A DNA stretch of 64,000 bases from Nocardioidaceae bacterium. GTDB lineage: Bacteria > Actinomycetota > Actinomycetes > Propionibacteriales > Nocardioidaceae. The stretch covers positions 1-64,000 of the forward strand of contig WQZX01000010.1 in NCBI GenBank assembly GCA_009780515.1, given 5' to 3'. Made by a program: the position numbers and the translations under genes. The notes under the pieces are model-generated. The model saw nothing but the letters and a program-made list of their open reading frames with translations. It made no database searches and was not told the DNA's origin. Of the stretch, positions 17,021-25,374 are shown piece by piece; positions within the stretch are counted from its first letter, which is position 1, and each line of letters begins with the position of its first letter.

Positions 17021-18607
17021 TCAGCGGATCGGCAGCGGGTTCGTGACCGTGTACTCGTCGATCGCGGACGTCCGCACCGTGACGGCGACGGTCCAGTCGC
17101 CCTGCACCGGTACGACGACCTGCCCGACGTAGTGGCCCGGGCCGGCGTTCGTCAGCGTGATGGGCAGCGGTCCGAGGTCGGCCGACGCGAGCGAGACCGT
17201 GACGGTCATCTGCTTGGGCGTGCTCGGCTGCTGGTCCTTGCCGAACACGTAGACGTGGAGGTCCATCTGCTGCTCGCCGGTCGGCACGCCGGAGAGCTGC
17301 ACGAGGTCCGGCCCGGCCTTCAGGTCCGCCGACACCACCGGGTGGTACGCCGAGTACGCCGGCTGCGTCGCCGCCAGTGACGCGGTCACCCCGAACACGC
17401 ACAGGCCCAGCACCAGCTCGACGCCGACCGCGCGACGCAGGACGCCGAGCGGTGCGTCCGCCCGCCGTCGTACCGACTGGCGGGAGAGGCCGGCCGCGAC
17501 GAGCACGAGGACGACCAGGCCGAGCTTGACCAGCAGCTCGCGGCCGTACGTCGTACCGGTGAGCGCGCCCCACTCGCGGACCTGCCGCCAGGCCTGGAAG
17601 CCGCCGGTCACCACGAGCACGCCGACGCAGCAGAGCGCGACCCGGGAGAAACGGGCGAGCGTATCGGCGTGGGCGGCGGGGTCGCGCAGCGCCCAGGCGA
17701 CGAGTCCGGCGAGGCCGCCGATCCAGAGCGACGCGACGGCGACGTGCAGGCTGGTGGAGACGAACATCAGCGCGTTGGTCACGCCGTGGCCGGTCATCGC
17801 GAACGACGCGACGAGGACTGCCCCGAACGCGACGAGCAGCGCCGCGCGCAGCCGTCCGCGGACCCTCCAGAGCGCCGCCGCGAACCCGAGCGCGCCGACG
17901 AGGCGCACCAGCAGGCCGCGGCCGAACGTCGTGCCGAGCACGCCCTTCACCAGCACCGGCCTGCCGAACGAGGACAGGCCCATGCCGGCGTCGTAACCGC
18001 CCTGGAGGAGGAGCGCGACGAGGGCGGCGAGCACCAGGCAGCCGACGCCGAGGCCGAGCAGGCGCCGGCGCGAGCGCGCCGACCCGAGCGAGCCCGTGCC
18101 GCCCGCCAGCGCGAGGAGCAGCGTGCCGCCGAGCAGCAGCGCCGAGCCGGCGTACCCGACGGCGCGGGCCGCGCCAAGGACCACCGACAGCGTCGTGTCC
18201 GAGGTGATCGCGGGAGCGCTCGGAGCCGCGGAGCGGCGCCCGACCGAGAACGTGAAGGCACCCGAGACCGGGTGCGAGTCGGCCGACACGACCCGCCAGG
18301 CCACCAGGTACGTGCCCTCGGCGTGCGCGTCGACGGCCACGCCGACCTTGGCGTCGTCTCCGCCGGGCCGCAGCAGCGAGCCGCTGTCGACCCGCGAGCC
18401 GCCCGGCCCGTAGACCCGGACCGCCTCCGGCACCGCGGTCACGTTCTCGTCGAAGGTGATGGTCACCTGGGTCGGCGCAGCATGCAGCAGGGCTCCCGGC
18501 GCGGGGCTGCTGCCCTCGACGCTGGCATGGGCGAAGGCGGGCGCGGCGAGGAGCACGAGCAGACCGGCGAACGCCGCGACGACCGCGGTGCGCAGCGTTG
18601 ACGTCAT
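17021..18607 (-). CDS. CopC-CopD fusion copper resistance/uptake protein (YcnJ-like)
   Basis: A 528-residue protein. Residues 1-26 are a signal peptide ending FAHA; the mature end HASVEGSSPAPG matches the CopC N-terminal histidine ligand. The CopC domain runs to about residue 125 and includes SADSHPVSGAFTFSVG with a second likely Cu(II) histidine. About eight membrane helices of a CopD domain follow (residues 150-410), then a C-terminal extracytoplasmic beta domain (LKAGPDLVQLSGVPTGEQ onward). The start is the ATG at 18605-18607. It is divergent from ycnI, a standard actinobacterial and bacillar partner, implying copper handling across the membrane. Confidence 0.9.
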   Translation of the reverse strand: MTSTLRTAVVAAFAGLLVLLAAPAFAHASVEGSSPAPGALLHAAPTQVTITFDENVTAVPEAVRVYGPGGSRVDSGSLLRPGGDDAKVGVAVDAHAEGTYLVAWRVVSADSHPVSGAFTFSVGRRSAAPSAPAITSDTTLSVVLGAARAVGYAGSALLLGGTLLLALAGGTGSLGSARSRRRLLGLGVGCLVLAALVALLLQGGYDAGMGLSSFGRPVLVKGVLGTTFGRGLLVRLVGALGFAAALWRVRGRLRAALLVAFGAVLVASFAMTGHGVTNALMFVSTSLHVAVASLWIGGLAGLVAWALRDPAAHADTLARFSRVALCCVGVLVVTGGFQAWRQVREWGALTGTTYGRELLVKLGLVVLVLVAAGLSRQSVRRRADAPLGVLRRAVGVELVLGLCVFGVTASLAATQPAYSAYHPVVSADLKAGPDLVQLSGVPTGEQQMDLHVYVFGKDQQPSTPKQMTVTVSLASADLGPLPITLTNAGPGHYVGQVVVPVQGDWTVAVTVRTSAIDEYTVTNPLPIR

Positions 18608-18652
18608 GCAGGCAGCCTGTCTTATCCGGTCCTCAGTTCCGTCCGGCATCGT

Positions 18653-19366
18653 ATGACCATGCGCCCAAGCAGACGCGGCATGTCCCTCGCCCTCGCCGGT
18701 ACGACGACCCTCGGCCTCGTCGCGTTGACCGGACCGGCCTTCGCCCACGTGACCGTCGACCCGCCCACCGCCCCGGGTGGCGGCGACAGCACGCTGGCCT
18801 TCCAGGTGCCGACCGAGGAGGACAACGCCTCGACGACGAAGGTGCAGGTGTTCTTCCCGGCGGACCACCCCTTCGGCGCGGTCCAGGTCAAGCCCCTGCC
18901 CGGCTGGACCTACAAGGTCGCCGAGAAGCACCTGAAGAAGCCGATCACCACCGACGACGGCCAGTTCTCCTCGGCGGTCTCGGAGATCACCTGGACCGCG
19001 ACCTCGAAGAAGTCGGCGATCCAGCCCGGCCAGTTCGAGGAGTTCGACGTCTCGCTCGGCCCGCTGCCCGACTCCGGCTCGCTGGTGTTCAAGGCACTGC
19101 AGACCTACTCCAACGGCGACATCGTGCGCTGGATCGACCCGACCGTCTCCGGCCAGCCCGAGCCCGCACACCCCGCACCGACGGTGACGATCACCCCGGC
19201 CGGCGGTGAGACCTCCGGCGGATCCGCCGCCGGCTCCTCTGGCTCCTCTGGCTCCGGTGGCTCGAGCGGCAGCACGCGCGCCGACTGGGCGCTCGGCCTG
19301 TCGGTCGTCGCGCTCTTCCTCGCGGCCGGCGGCGTCGTGCTCGGTGCCACGCGGAAGCGGTCCTGA
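18653..19366 (+). CDS. ycnI: YcnI family copper-binding protein (DUF1775)
   Basis: A 237-residue exported protein. The signal peptide MSLALAGTTTLGLVALTGPAFA leads to a mature N-terminal HVTVDPPTAPGG, where the terminal His is the family's Cu(II) ligand. The beta-sandwich includes PLPGWTYKV and ITWTA motifs with conserved tryptophans. A Ser/Gly-rich linker at about 190-212 precedes one C-terminal membrane helix and an RKRS tail, so the protein is membrane anchored. It is divergently transcribed from the CopC-CopD fusion across a 45-bp gap and is followed 37 bp later by another exported protein, forming a copper group. Confidence 0.9.
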   Translation: MTMRPSRRGMSLALAGTTTLGLVALTGPAFAHVTVDPPTAPGGGDSTLAFQVPTEEDNASTTKVQVFFPADHPFGAVQVKPLPGWTYKVAEKHLKKPITTDDGQFSSAVSEITWTATSKKSAIQPGQFEEFDVSLGPLPDSGSLVFKALQTYSNGDIVRWIDPTVSGQPEPAHPAPTVTITPAGGETSGGSAAGSSGSSGSGGSSGSTRADWALGLSVVALFLAAGGVVLGATRKRS

Positions 19367-19403
19367 CCCGATGCGTCCCCTCCGTCCACGAGAGGATGCT
19401 CGC

Positions 19404-20096
19404 GTGCGCACCTCCGGTCGGCTCGCGCTCCACCAGGTCGTGGTCGCGCTGCTGGCCGCGCTGGCCGTCGTGGTCGTCGTGCCGCGGCCGGCCGACGCCG
19501 CGCTGCTGGCGCAGTTCCGCACGGTCGTGACGGGCATCCAGCCGAAGGTCGCCGGCGTGAGCGCCAAGGCCGCGCCCAACGGCGAGTCGATCACGGTCAC
19601 CAACACCACCTCGACGCCGCTGTACGTCGACGGCTACCAGCACGAGCCCTACCTCAAGATCACCGACCACGGGGTCTGGCAGAACAAGCTCTCGCCGGCG
19701 ACGTACCTCAACAAGGAGCAGACGATCGGCACCCTGCCCCAGCAGGCGAACGCCGACAAGCCGCCGGTGTGGGTGAGGATCGCCTCCACCGACGTCGCCA
19801 CCTGGCACGACCACCGCATCCACTGGATGGGCTCGCAGGAGCCGCCGGTCACTCAGTCCGACCCGGGACACTCCCACCTCATCAACAAGTGGAGCATCCC
19901 GACGGAGTACGGCAAGCGGCACGGTGCCATCGTCGGCACGCTGACCTGGTACCCGGGCGTACACCTGAACCTCGGCGGCCTCTACCTGACCGGCGTGACC
20001 CTCGTCGGCATCCTCGTGGGCATCGCAGTCGTCGCCACGCTCATCTTCGTCGCGGTGGTGGGCCGGCGCCGGCGCCGGCGGGTCACTCCGACGTGA
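19404..20096 (+). CDS. exported, membrane-anchored protein of the copper group (unknown family)
   Basis: About 230 residues. A signal peptide (LALHQVVVALLAALAVVVVV...ADA) is followed by a beta-rich extracytoplasmic domain and one C-terminal membrane helix (VTLVGILVGIAVVATLIFVAVVG) with an Arg-rich tail. The domain has a dense His run, TWHDHRIHWMG, and DPGHSHLINKW, which could bind copper. The GTG at 19404 is preferred because GAGAGGA lies about 8 bases upstream; the in-frame ATG at 19371 is the alternative. I do not recognise a named family. Position directly after ycnI suggests a copper role. Its stop codon sits inside a 36-bp palindrome. Confidence 0.75.
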   Translation: MRTSGRLALHQVVVALLAALAVVVVVPRPADAALLAQFRTVVTGIQPKVAGVSAKAAPNGESITVTNTTSTPLYVDGYQHEPYLKITDHGVWQNKLSPATYLNKEQTIGTLPQQANADKPPVWVRIASTDVATWHDHRIHWMGSQEPPVTQSDPGHSHLINKWSIPTEYGKRHGAIVGTLTWYPGVHLNLGGLYLTGVTLVGILVGIAVVATLIFVAVVGRRRRRRVTPT

Positions 20097-20190
20097 CAGT
20101 TTCTCCGGCCGGCCGGAGAAACTGTCACCTGGACGAGGAAGGTTCTTCGTCCCAGTGACAGGTCCACCGGCCGGCCGGTGAAACTGTCAC
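20093..20190. terminator. three consecutive inverted repeats between convergent genes, likely bidirectional terminator
   Basis: 20093-20128 is a perfect 36-bp palindrome, with half-site GTGACAGTTTCTCCGGCC. 20131-20152 is a smaller hairpin (GGACGAGGAA, GG, TTCTTCGTCC, one mismatch). 20155-20190 is a second 36-bp palindrome with 16 of 18 paired positions, half-site GTGACAGGTCCACCGGCC. The stop codon of the + strand gene (20094-20096) lies in the first and that of the - strand alcohol dehydrogenase (20187-20189) in the second. The two outer elements share the GTGACAG...CCGGCCGGCCGG...CTGTCAC plan. Confidence 0.7.
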
Positions 20191-21335
20191 GAGCTCGGGT
20201 CGACCAGGATCTTCGCGTGCCGCTCCGGATCGGCGAGGTCGCCGAACGCACCGGCCACACCGCCGAGGCCGACCGTCCCGGTGACCAGGGGCGCGACGTC
20301 GACCTTGCCCTTCGCGATCCACTGCAGCGTCTGGTGGAACTCGCTGGGGTCGTAGGCGAACGCGAAGCGCAGCTCGACCTCCTTGTTGATCGCCATCGAC
20401 GGGCGGAAGCTGTCCGGCGCCATGCAGACGCCGACCACGACGATGCGCGACAGCAGCGGCGCGTTGGTGATCGCGTGCTCGATCATCCCGGGCACTCCGA
20501 CGCACTCGAACACGATCGGCCCCCGAGGCGTCGCCCCCGCCTTCTCCGCCGCCCGCATGACGTGCGCCCACGGAAGCATGGGTACGGCGGTCAGCTTGTC
20601 CATCGCGTCGATGCCCATGCCGGCCAGGGCGGTGGGTTCGGTCAGGTAGCGCCTGCTGTCCTTGAAGCCGGTCCAGGGCGACTCCGCGGCCGGGTCGACC
20701 ACGACGTCGGCGCCGCACCGCTCGGCGAGCGCACGACGACCGGCGCTGAAGTCCGACGCCACGACGTGCCGCACCCCGCTGGCCTTGAGCATCGAGATCA
20801 CCGCGAGGCCGATCGGGCCGCAGCCCAGCACCACGGCGGTGTCCTTGGCCCCGACCTGGCCCTTGCGCACGGCGTGCAGCGCGACGGCCATCGGCTCGAC
20901 GAGCGCGGCGGCCTCGACGGACACCGAGTCGGGCACGGGCATGGTCATCGACTGGGTGCAGAGCACGCGCTCGGCGTACCCGCCGGGGGCCTTCTCCGAC
21001 AGGCCGGTCAGCTGGATCTCGCCGCCCTGGCGGAGGACGGGCAGCGACACGACGCGGGTGCCGACCGGCCACGCCTTCCGCGTCTTCGGACCGTAGTCGG
21101 CGACCGTGCCGACGAACTCGTGGCCCATCACGACGTGCTGGTCGGAACGCATGAAGTCGTCGTACCCGAGCTCGGCGACGTCCTTGGCCGTCTCGTCGCC
21201 GTTGGTCCGCGCGTGCAGGTCGGAGCCGCAGATCCCGCACCGCTCGACCTCGATCACCAGCTGGCCGGGCCCGGGCGTCGGGTCGGGCACCTCCTGCACC
21301 GAGAGCTCGGACTGGTGGCAGACGACGGCACGCAT
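20187..21335 (-). CDS. zinc-dependent alcohol dehydrogenase (MDR superfamily)
   Basis: A 382-residue medium-chain dehydrogenase. The catalytic zinc site is visible as CGICGSDLHAR and GHEFVG, and the NAD(P) motif as VLGCGPIGLAVISMLKASG. The four-cysteine structural-zinc lobe usual in many ADHs is absent: that region reads VVSLPVLRQGGEIQLTG without cysteines, as in some formaldehyde/sorbitol-type relatives. An insertion around NGDETAKDVAELGYDDFMR lies after the catalytic Cys. The ATG at 21333-21335 begins the canonical MRAVVCHQ. The substrate is unknown. It converges on the copper-group gene through paired palindromes. Confidence 0.87.
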   Translation of the reverse strand: MRAVVCHQSELSVQEVPDPTPGPGQLVIEVERCGICGSDLHARTNGDETAKDVAELGYDDFMRSDQHVVMGHEFVGTVADYGPKTRKAWPVGTRVVSLPVLRQGGEIQLTGLSEKAPGGYAERVLCTQSMTMPVPDSVSVEAAALVEPMAVALHAVRKGQVGAKDTAVVLGCGPIGLAVISMLKASGVRHVVASDFSAGRRALAERCGADVVVDPAAESPWTGFKDSRRYLTEPTALAGMGIDAMDKLTAVPMLPWAHVMRAAEKAGATPRGPIVFECVGVPGMIEHAITNAPLLSRIVVVGVCMAPDSFRPSMAINKEVELRFAFAYDPSEFHQTLQWIAKGKVDVAPLVTGTVGLGGVAGAFGDLADPERHAKILVDPSS

Positions 21336-21876
21336 GGCGCGGAGCGTACGCCGACACCGGCCCGGTGTGACGCGGACCCGGCACGCGAGGCCGTTGCCGC
21401 GCGCCTGACCCGGCTGGGACCGCACCGCCCGGGGTGACGGGCACCAGCACGACAAGTTCGGTCCGTCCTGAGCCCTCCCGGAGGCGATCCCGTCGAACTT
21501 GTAGCCCTGGTGGCCCGATCACGAACGGTCGACGTAGTCCTGGCCCGTGAGTGCCCGGATGCGGCCCATCAGGTCATCGGTGGCGGCGTACGGCGCCGGT
21601 GTGCCCGCGATGCGGTCGCCGGTCGGGCGAGCGCGAGCCTTCGGGGTGGACCGCTCACAGGCCGCCGGAACGGAGCAGGTCGGCGGCCGCCCTTCGCGTG
21701 CCCGTCGCCCGCGAGGTGCCGGGCGAGGAGGCACTGGCGCTGTGGGCCGGGGTGCAGGGTCTGGCCGCCTTGGTCAGCCGGCGTACGACCGACGCCGTCG
21801 GCACCCTCGACGCCGACCGGGCGCTGGCCCTCCTCCTGGATCGCGCGCTCACCTGAGCCGCGGCCCCAACACGGCC
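21336..21876. other. gene-poor, apparently decayed region
   Basis: About 540 bp without a convincing intact gene. It holds an inverted repeat with arms ACAAGTTCG (21452-21460) and CGAACTTGT (21494-21502) around TCCTGAGCCCTCCCGGAGG. It also holds a possible minus-strand ORF 21519-21734 whose C-terminal end (ATDDLMGRIRALTGQDYVDRS) looks protein-like but whose start does not, and a plus-strand fragment resembling a TetR C-terminus. Best read as remnants left by deletion. Confidence 0.5.
21704..21856 (+). pseudogene. remnant resembling the C-terminus of a TetR-type regulator
   Basis: The frame ending at the TGA 21854-21856 reads REVPGEEALALWAGVQGL then AALVSRRTTDAVGTLDADRA then LALLLDRALT. This has the amphipathic helix pattern and spacing of TetR C-terminal domains. 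No helix-turn-helix is found upstream in any frame; the preceding codons are Arg/Pro-rich read-through. I infer a truncated gene. The match is by eye only and a random open frame in GC-rich DNA is possible. Confidence 0.3.
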
Positions 21877-21910
21877 GAGGGCCCGCACCCCTCGCGGGAT
21901 GCGGGCCCTC
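21877..21910 (-). terminator. strong hairpin downstream of pckG
   Basis: Arms GAGGGCCCGCA (21877-21887) and TGCGGGCCCTC (21900-21910) pair perfectly over 11 bp around a 12-base loop. It lies 24 bp after the pckG stop. No T tract follows on the minus strand, as is common for actinobacterial terminators. Confidence 0.7.
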
Positions 21911-21933
21911 GTTCAGCCTTGCTCTCGGCTCAA

Positions 21934-23754
21934 TCAACCCTCGAGCGCCTGGGCGACCCGGCGGTGGGCCTCCCAGATCTCCTCGGGCAGACCCTCGAAC
22001 TGCGCGAGGTGCTTCTCGCGGTAGCCCATCTCCTGCTGCCAGCGTTCCCTGTCGATGGTCAGCACGGTGTCGAGGTCGGCCAGGCCCTGGTCGTCGAGCC
22101 CGTCGAGCAGCAGCTCGTCGCGGGCGGGGATGACGCCGACGGGCGTCTCGACCCCGGTGACCTCGCCGTTGCGGTACTGCATGAGCCAGACCAGCGGGCG
22201 GAGGTTCTCGCGGTAGCCGGGCCACAGGAAGTGGCCGTCCTCGCCGCGCTGGAACCAGTTGACGTGCGCGAAGACCGGCTTGTTCTTGGCCGCACCGATC
22301 ACCTTGAGCCAGTGGGCGGCGTAGTCGGCCTCGGGGTAGGACATGAAGGGACGCATCGACATCGGGTCGTAGCGCAGCACGCCCTCGAGGCCGTCGGCCG
22401 CGGCGGTCGCCTCGGCGCCCAGCGTGAGGCCGTCGTACACACCCTCGGCGATGTCGTCGATCGCACGGATCAGCGGCTCGCGGTCGCGGGTGCGGCCGCC
22501 GAAGATGATGCCGTGGATCTCCACGCCGGCCGGGTCGTCCCAGTCGTCGGCGACGTTCGGAACGTTCGCGAGCTGGGTGGTGAAGCGGGAGTTCGGGTGC
22601 GCCCAGGGCGCGTCGACGGCCTCGCCCTCACGGTCGGCGATCTTCTCGCCCTTCCAGTCGAGCCAGCCGTCGAGGTCGGTGGGCTTCTCGCCCTTGCCCT
22701 CCCACCAGACCTCCTGGGTCTTCTCGTTGTAGGCCACGTTGGTGAAGATCGCGCCCATGTTCGGCTGGATCGATTCGATCGCCGTCGGGTTGGTCTTCTC
22801 GTTGGTGTCCTTGGCGACGCCGAAGACGCCGTTCTCCGGGTTGAAGCCGCGCAGGACGCCCTCGTCGTCGACCCAGATCCAGGCGATGTCGTCGCCGTAG
22901 AACTCGACGTAGTAGCGGTCGCCGAGCATGTCCGGCGCCAGCGTCATCGCGAGGTTGGTCTTGCCGGAGGCCGACGGGAAGCCGCCGCAGATGTTGTACT
23001 TCTTGCCGGTCTCCTTGTCGGTGATGCCGAGCAGCATGAACTGCTCCACCAGGAAGCCGTTCTTCCAGCCGTCGTAGGAGCCCTGGCGCAGGCCGTGGGC
23101 GATCTTGCCGAGCAGCGCGTTGCCGCCGTACGACGAGCCGAAGTGCAGGATCGTGCGCTCGTCGGCGACGGTCACGAAGTAGCGCTTGTCGTCGGCGGTG
23201 CCCTGGCCGAGGTTCTCCAGGTCGCCGGTCACGTGCACGGCCTTGACGAAGTCGTCGCCGATGCCGTTGATGTAGTCGATGTCGACGCGCGCCATGCGGA
23301 TCATCTGCATGACCACGTTGCGGTTGTCGGTCAGCTCCACACCGGCGGCGAACTTGTCCAGGGGCGAGCCCTTGGGCGCCATCAGGTAGGGGATGACGTA
23401 CATGGTCTTGCCCTGCGAGGCGCCGGTCATCAGCTCGACGAGCTTCGGCTTCATCTGCGCCGCGGGCTTCCAGTTGTTGTAGGTGCCCTTGTCACGCTCG
23501 TCGGACGTCGCGACGATCGTGCGCTCCTCGGCCCGCGCGGTGTCCTTGAAGTAGGACCGCGAGTAGTAGCGGCCCTCGCCGGCGGGGAAGAGCTCGCCCG
23601 CGTCGAGCGCCTCCTGGATCAGGCGCGCGTCGTCCGCCTCCGATACGACCTCGACACGGTCGGCGCCCGTCACCCCCGCCCAGTGCGCGACGTACTCACG
23701 AACGTGGGGGTTCGTGAGGCCTGCCTCATCGAGCGCCCGCTCCACATCCACCAT
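21934..23754 (-). CDS. pckG: phosphoenolpyruvate carboxykinase (GTP)
   Basis: A 606-residue GTP-dependent PEPCK interconverting oxaloacetate and PEP at the gluconeogenic node. The family layout is complete: SYFKDTARAEERTIVAT near the N-terminus, the Arg/Tyr substrate site YGGNALLGKIAHGLRQGS, the kinase-1a P-loop FPSASGKTNLAM, kinase-2 EFYGDDIAWIWVD, and ETPVGVIPARDELLLDGLD near the end. The usual P-loop Cys of GTP-PEPCKs (SACGKTN) is Ser here. The start at 23754 gives normal length. A CRP-like site lies about 160 bp upstream and a hairpin terminator follows. It is monocistronic. Confidence 0.97.
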   Translation of the reverse strand: MVDVERALDEAGLTNPHVREYVAHWAGVTGADRVEVVSEADDARLIQEALDAGELFPAGEGRYYSRSYFKDTARAEERTIVATSDERDKGTYNNWKPAAQMKPKLVELMTGASQGKTMYVIPYLMAPKGSPLDKFAAGVELTDNRNVVMQMIRMARVDIDYINGIGDDFVKAVHVTGDLENLGQGTADDKRYFVTVADERTILHFGSSYGGNALLGKIAHGLRQGSYDGWKNGFLVEQFMLLGITDKETGKKYNICGGFPSASGKTNLAMTLAPDMLGDRYYVEFYGDDIAWIWVDDEGVLRGFNPENGVFGVAKDTNEKTNPTAIESIQPNMGAIFTNVAYNEKTQEVWWEGKGEKPTDLDGWLDWKGEKIADREGEAVDAPWAHPNSRFTTQLANVPNVADDWDDPAGVEIHGIIFGGRTRDREPLIRAIDDIAEGVYDGLTLGAEATAAADGLEGVLRYDPMSMRPFMSYPEADYAAHWLKVIGAAKNKPVFAHVNWFQRGEDGHFLWPGYRENLRPLVWLMQYRNGEVTGVETPVGVIPARDELLLDGLDDQGLADLDTVLTIDRERWQQEMGYREKHLAQFEGLPEEIWEAHRRVAQALEG

Positions 23755-23915
23755 GCCTTGCCAGCCTTTCGGTCCTGTTCAGGGTGTGGCGACGTTACCT
23801 CAGAAAAGAGGACGCGACGCCACCGAGATGTTGCTGCCTGATACGTGGACGCCGTCGTCCGCAGCCGCCACCCTCGCACCCCCATGGGCGGGTACGCACG
23901 CCGGGGTGGAATCAA

Positions 23916-23931
23916 TGTGGCTCATCCCACA
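23916..23931. promoter_or_regulatory. candidate CRP/GlxR-type site between pckG and the CHAD gene
   Basis: TGTGGCTCATCCCACA is a 5-6-5 palindrome with the GTG-N8-CAC core of CRP-family sites. It lies about 160 bp before pckG and 82 bp before the divergent CHAD gene. The window encodes a CRP homologue (60959-61636) and an adenylate cyclase. One mismatch per arm from TGTGA/TCACA makes this a candidate only. Confidence 0.4.
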
Positions 23932-24012
23932 GCTCGTTCGCGCGGACGATGGATCGGCAAGGACCCGCGCGAGAGAGTGGGTCCAGGACGTCAGCATACG
24001 GGAGGTGCGGCC

Positions 24013-24870
24013 ATGGTCCGCCAGTCGCTCGGAGCGTGCCTGCACGACTACCTCGCCCACCAGGCCGTGGAGGTACGCCGCCTCACCACCGACGCTCCCG
24101 GCGGACCGGTGGGCGGCGAGGACCTCCACGACCTGCGGGTCGCGCTGCGCAGGATCCAGAGCACGCTGGCGACCGGCGCGGCGGCGTACGGCAAGCGGGC
24201 GGCACGGCCCGTGCGGCAGGAGGCGCGGGCGCTGCGGCGCGCGCTCGGCGGCCCGCGCGACGTCGAGGTGGTCGGCGACGTCCTCCTCCCGCGCATCGAC
24301 GACCCTTCCGACCGCGCCCTCGTGCGCTCCGTGCTCGCGGGCCGTCGCGAGCGCGCTCGCACCGCGGCCGTCGCCGCCGGCGGACGCACCGAGGCGCTGC
24401 TCCACGCCTTGGGCCGCCTGGTCGCCGACCCGCCCACCACCGCGCACGCGGACCGGCCGGCGCGCGACGAGGTGCCGCGCCTCGCCCGCCGGGAGGTACG
24501 ACGCGTGGCCCGTCTCGTCGAGCGCGCGGGTCGTCGTACCACCGATGCCGACCGGTGGGCCGCGCTGCACGAGGTGCGCAAGGCCGCGAAGCGGCTCCGC
24601 TACCTCCTCGAGGCCGCCGAGCAGCTCGACGGACTCGGGGCGTCCGCGGCGATCGGTGCGCTGAAGCAGCTGCAGGACGTCCTCGGCGACCAGCACGACC
24701 TCGTGGTCGCCGCGGGCCTCGCGCGCGACCTCGGTGCCGCGGAGCCGGCCGGCTCGCTCGTCCGCCTCGCGGCCGACCTCGAGAGCGAGGCGGAGGACGC
24801 GATGCCGGCGTACCTCGACGCCTGGGAGGCCGTACGCCGCAGCGCGGTCAGCTCGGGATGGGGCCGCTGA
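24013..24870 (+). CDS. CHAD domain-containing protein
   Basis: A 285-residue all-helical protein with the conserved-histidine alpha-helical domain that binds inorganic polyphosphate. Diagnostic repeats are DLHDLRVALRRIQSTL near residue 38 and the second copy LHEVRKAAKRLRYLLEAAEQL near 190, each with the His and basic residues lining the polyphosphate channel. KQLQDVLGDQHDLVVAAGLA closes the domain. The ATG at 24013 has a good GGGAGG ribosome site 7-8 bases before it. No CYTH domain is fused or adjacent, so it is a stand-alone CHAD protein, presumably targeting polyphosphate. It overlaps the convergent membrane-protein gene by 23 bp. Confidence 0.9.
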   Translation: MVRQSLGACLHDYLAHQAVEVRRLTTDAPGGPVGGEDLHDLRVALRRIQSTLATGAAAYGKRAARPVRQEARALRRALGGPRDVEVVGDVLLPRIDDPSDRALVRSVLAGRRERARTAAVAAGGRTEALLHALGRLVADPPTTAHADRPARDEVPRLARREVRRVARLVERAGRRTTDADRWAALHEVRKAAKRLRYLLEAAEQLDGLGASAAIGALKQLQDVLGDQHDLVVAAGLARDLGAAEPAGSLVRLAADLESEAEDAMPAYLDAWEAVRRSAVSSGWGR

Positions 24871-25363
24871 CGCCGGCGGCACCGGCGGTGGCGGCCGCGA
24901 CGATCGCGTCGTCGCGGCGGCGCCGGTGCACGAGCGGGATCATGACCGCACGGCCGGCCATCGCACCGATCGCCGCCACCCCGCCGATGAAGGCCGCCTC
25001 TCCGGCGCCGTTCCAGGTCCAGCCGTCGCGACCCGCCTCGATGCCGACCCAGACCATGAACGCCAGCAGCGGCACGATCCCGAACACGACCACGTGCACC
25101 CACTGGGCACGGACGCGGCGGCAGAGCAGGTGGACGACCGGCAGCGACACCAGCGCGAGCGGCACCGCGATCACCAGCTGGAAGATCGCGACGACGACGA
25201 TCATCCAGAGCGTCGTGCCGATCACGGTGCCCACGCTGTCGGTGCTCTCCGCGCCGGCGATCCCGAAGAAGCTGCCCAGCACCAACGGCGAGACGACGAG
25301 CGCGACCACGGTCATCAGCAGGTAGCCACCGATCCCTGGCGTGTTGACGCCGTGATCCGCCAT
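24848..25363 (-). CDS. hypothetical four-helix membrane protein
   Basis: A 171-residue membrane protein of no recognised family. Four hydrophobic segments are evident: IGGYLLMTVVALVVSPLVLG, TTLWMIVVVAIFQLVIAVPLALV, WVHVVVFGIVPLLAFMVWVG and AFIGGVAAIGAMAGRAVMI, ending in a short RRRRDD basic patch and an Ala/Gly-rich tail. The ATG at 25361-25363 opens MADHGVNTPG; upstream frame is shadow of the aldehyde dehydrogenase gene. It lies 11 bp from the end of... the next gene's stop region on its left and its 3' end overlaps the CHAD gene. Function unknown. Confidence 0.65.
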   Translation of the reverse strand: MADHGVNTPGIGGYLLMTVVALVVSPLVLGSFFGIAGAESTDSVGTVIGTTLWMIVVVAIFQLVIAVPLALVSLPVVHLLCRRVRAQWVHVVVFGIVPLLAFMVWVGIEAGRDGWTWNGAGEAAFIGGVAAIGAMAGRAVMIPLVHRRRRDDAIVAAATAGAAGVSGPIPS

Positions 25364-25374
25364 GTTCGCTCCGC

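Noticed and set aside
21547..23841. A 764-codon plus-strand frame across pckG
   Set aside because: Antisense shadow of pckG; the composition is Val/Gly/Asp-rich and motif-free.
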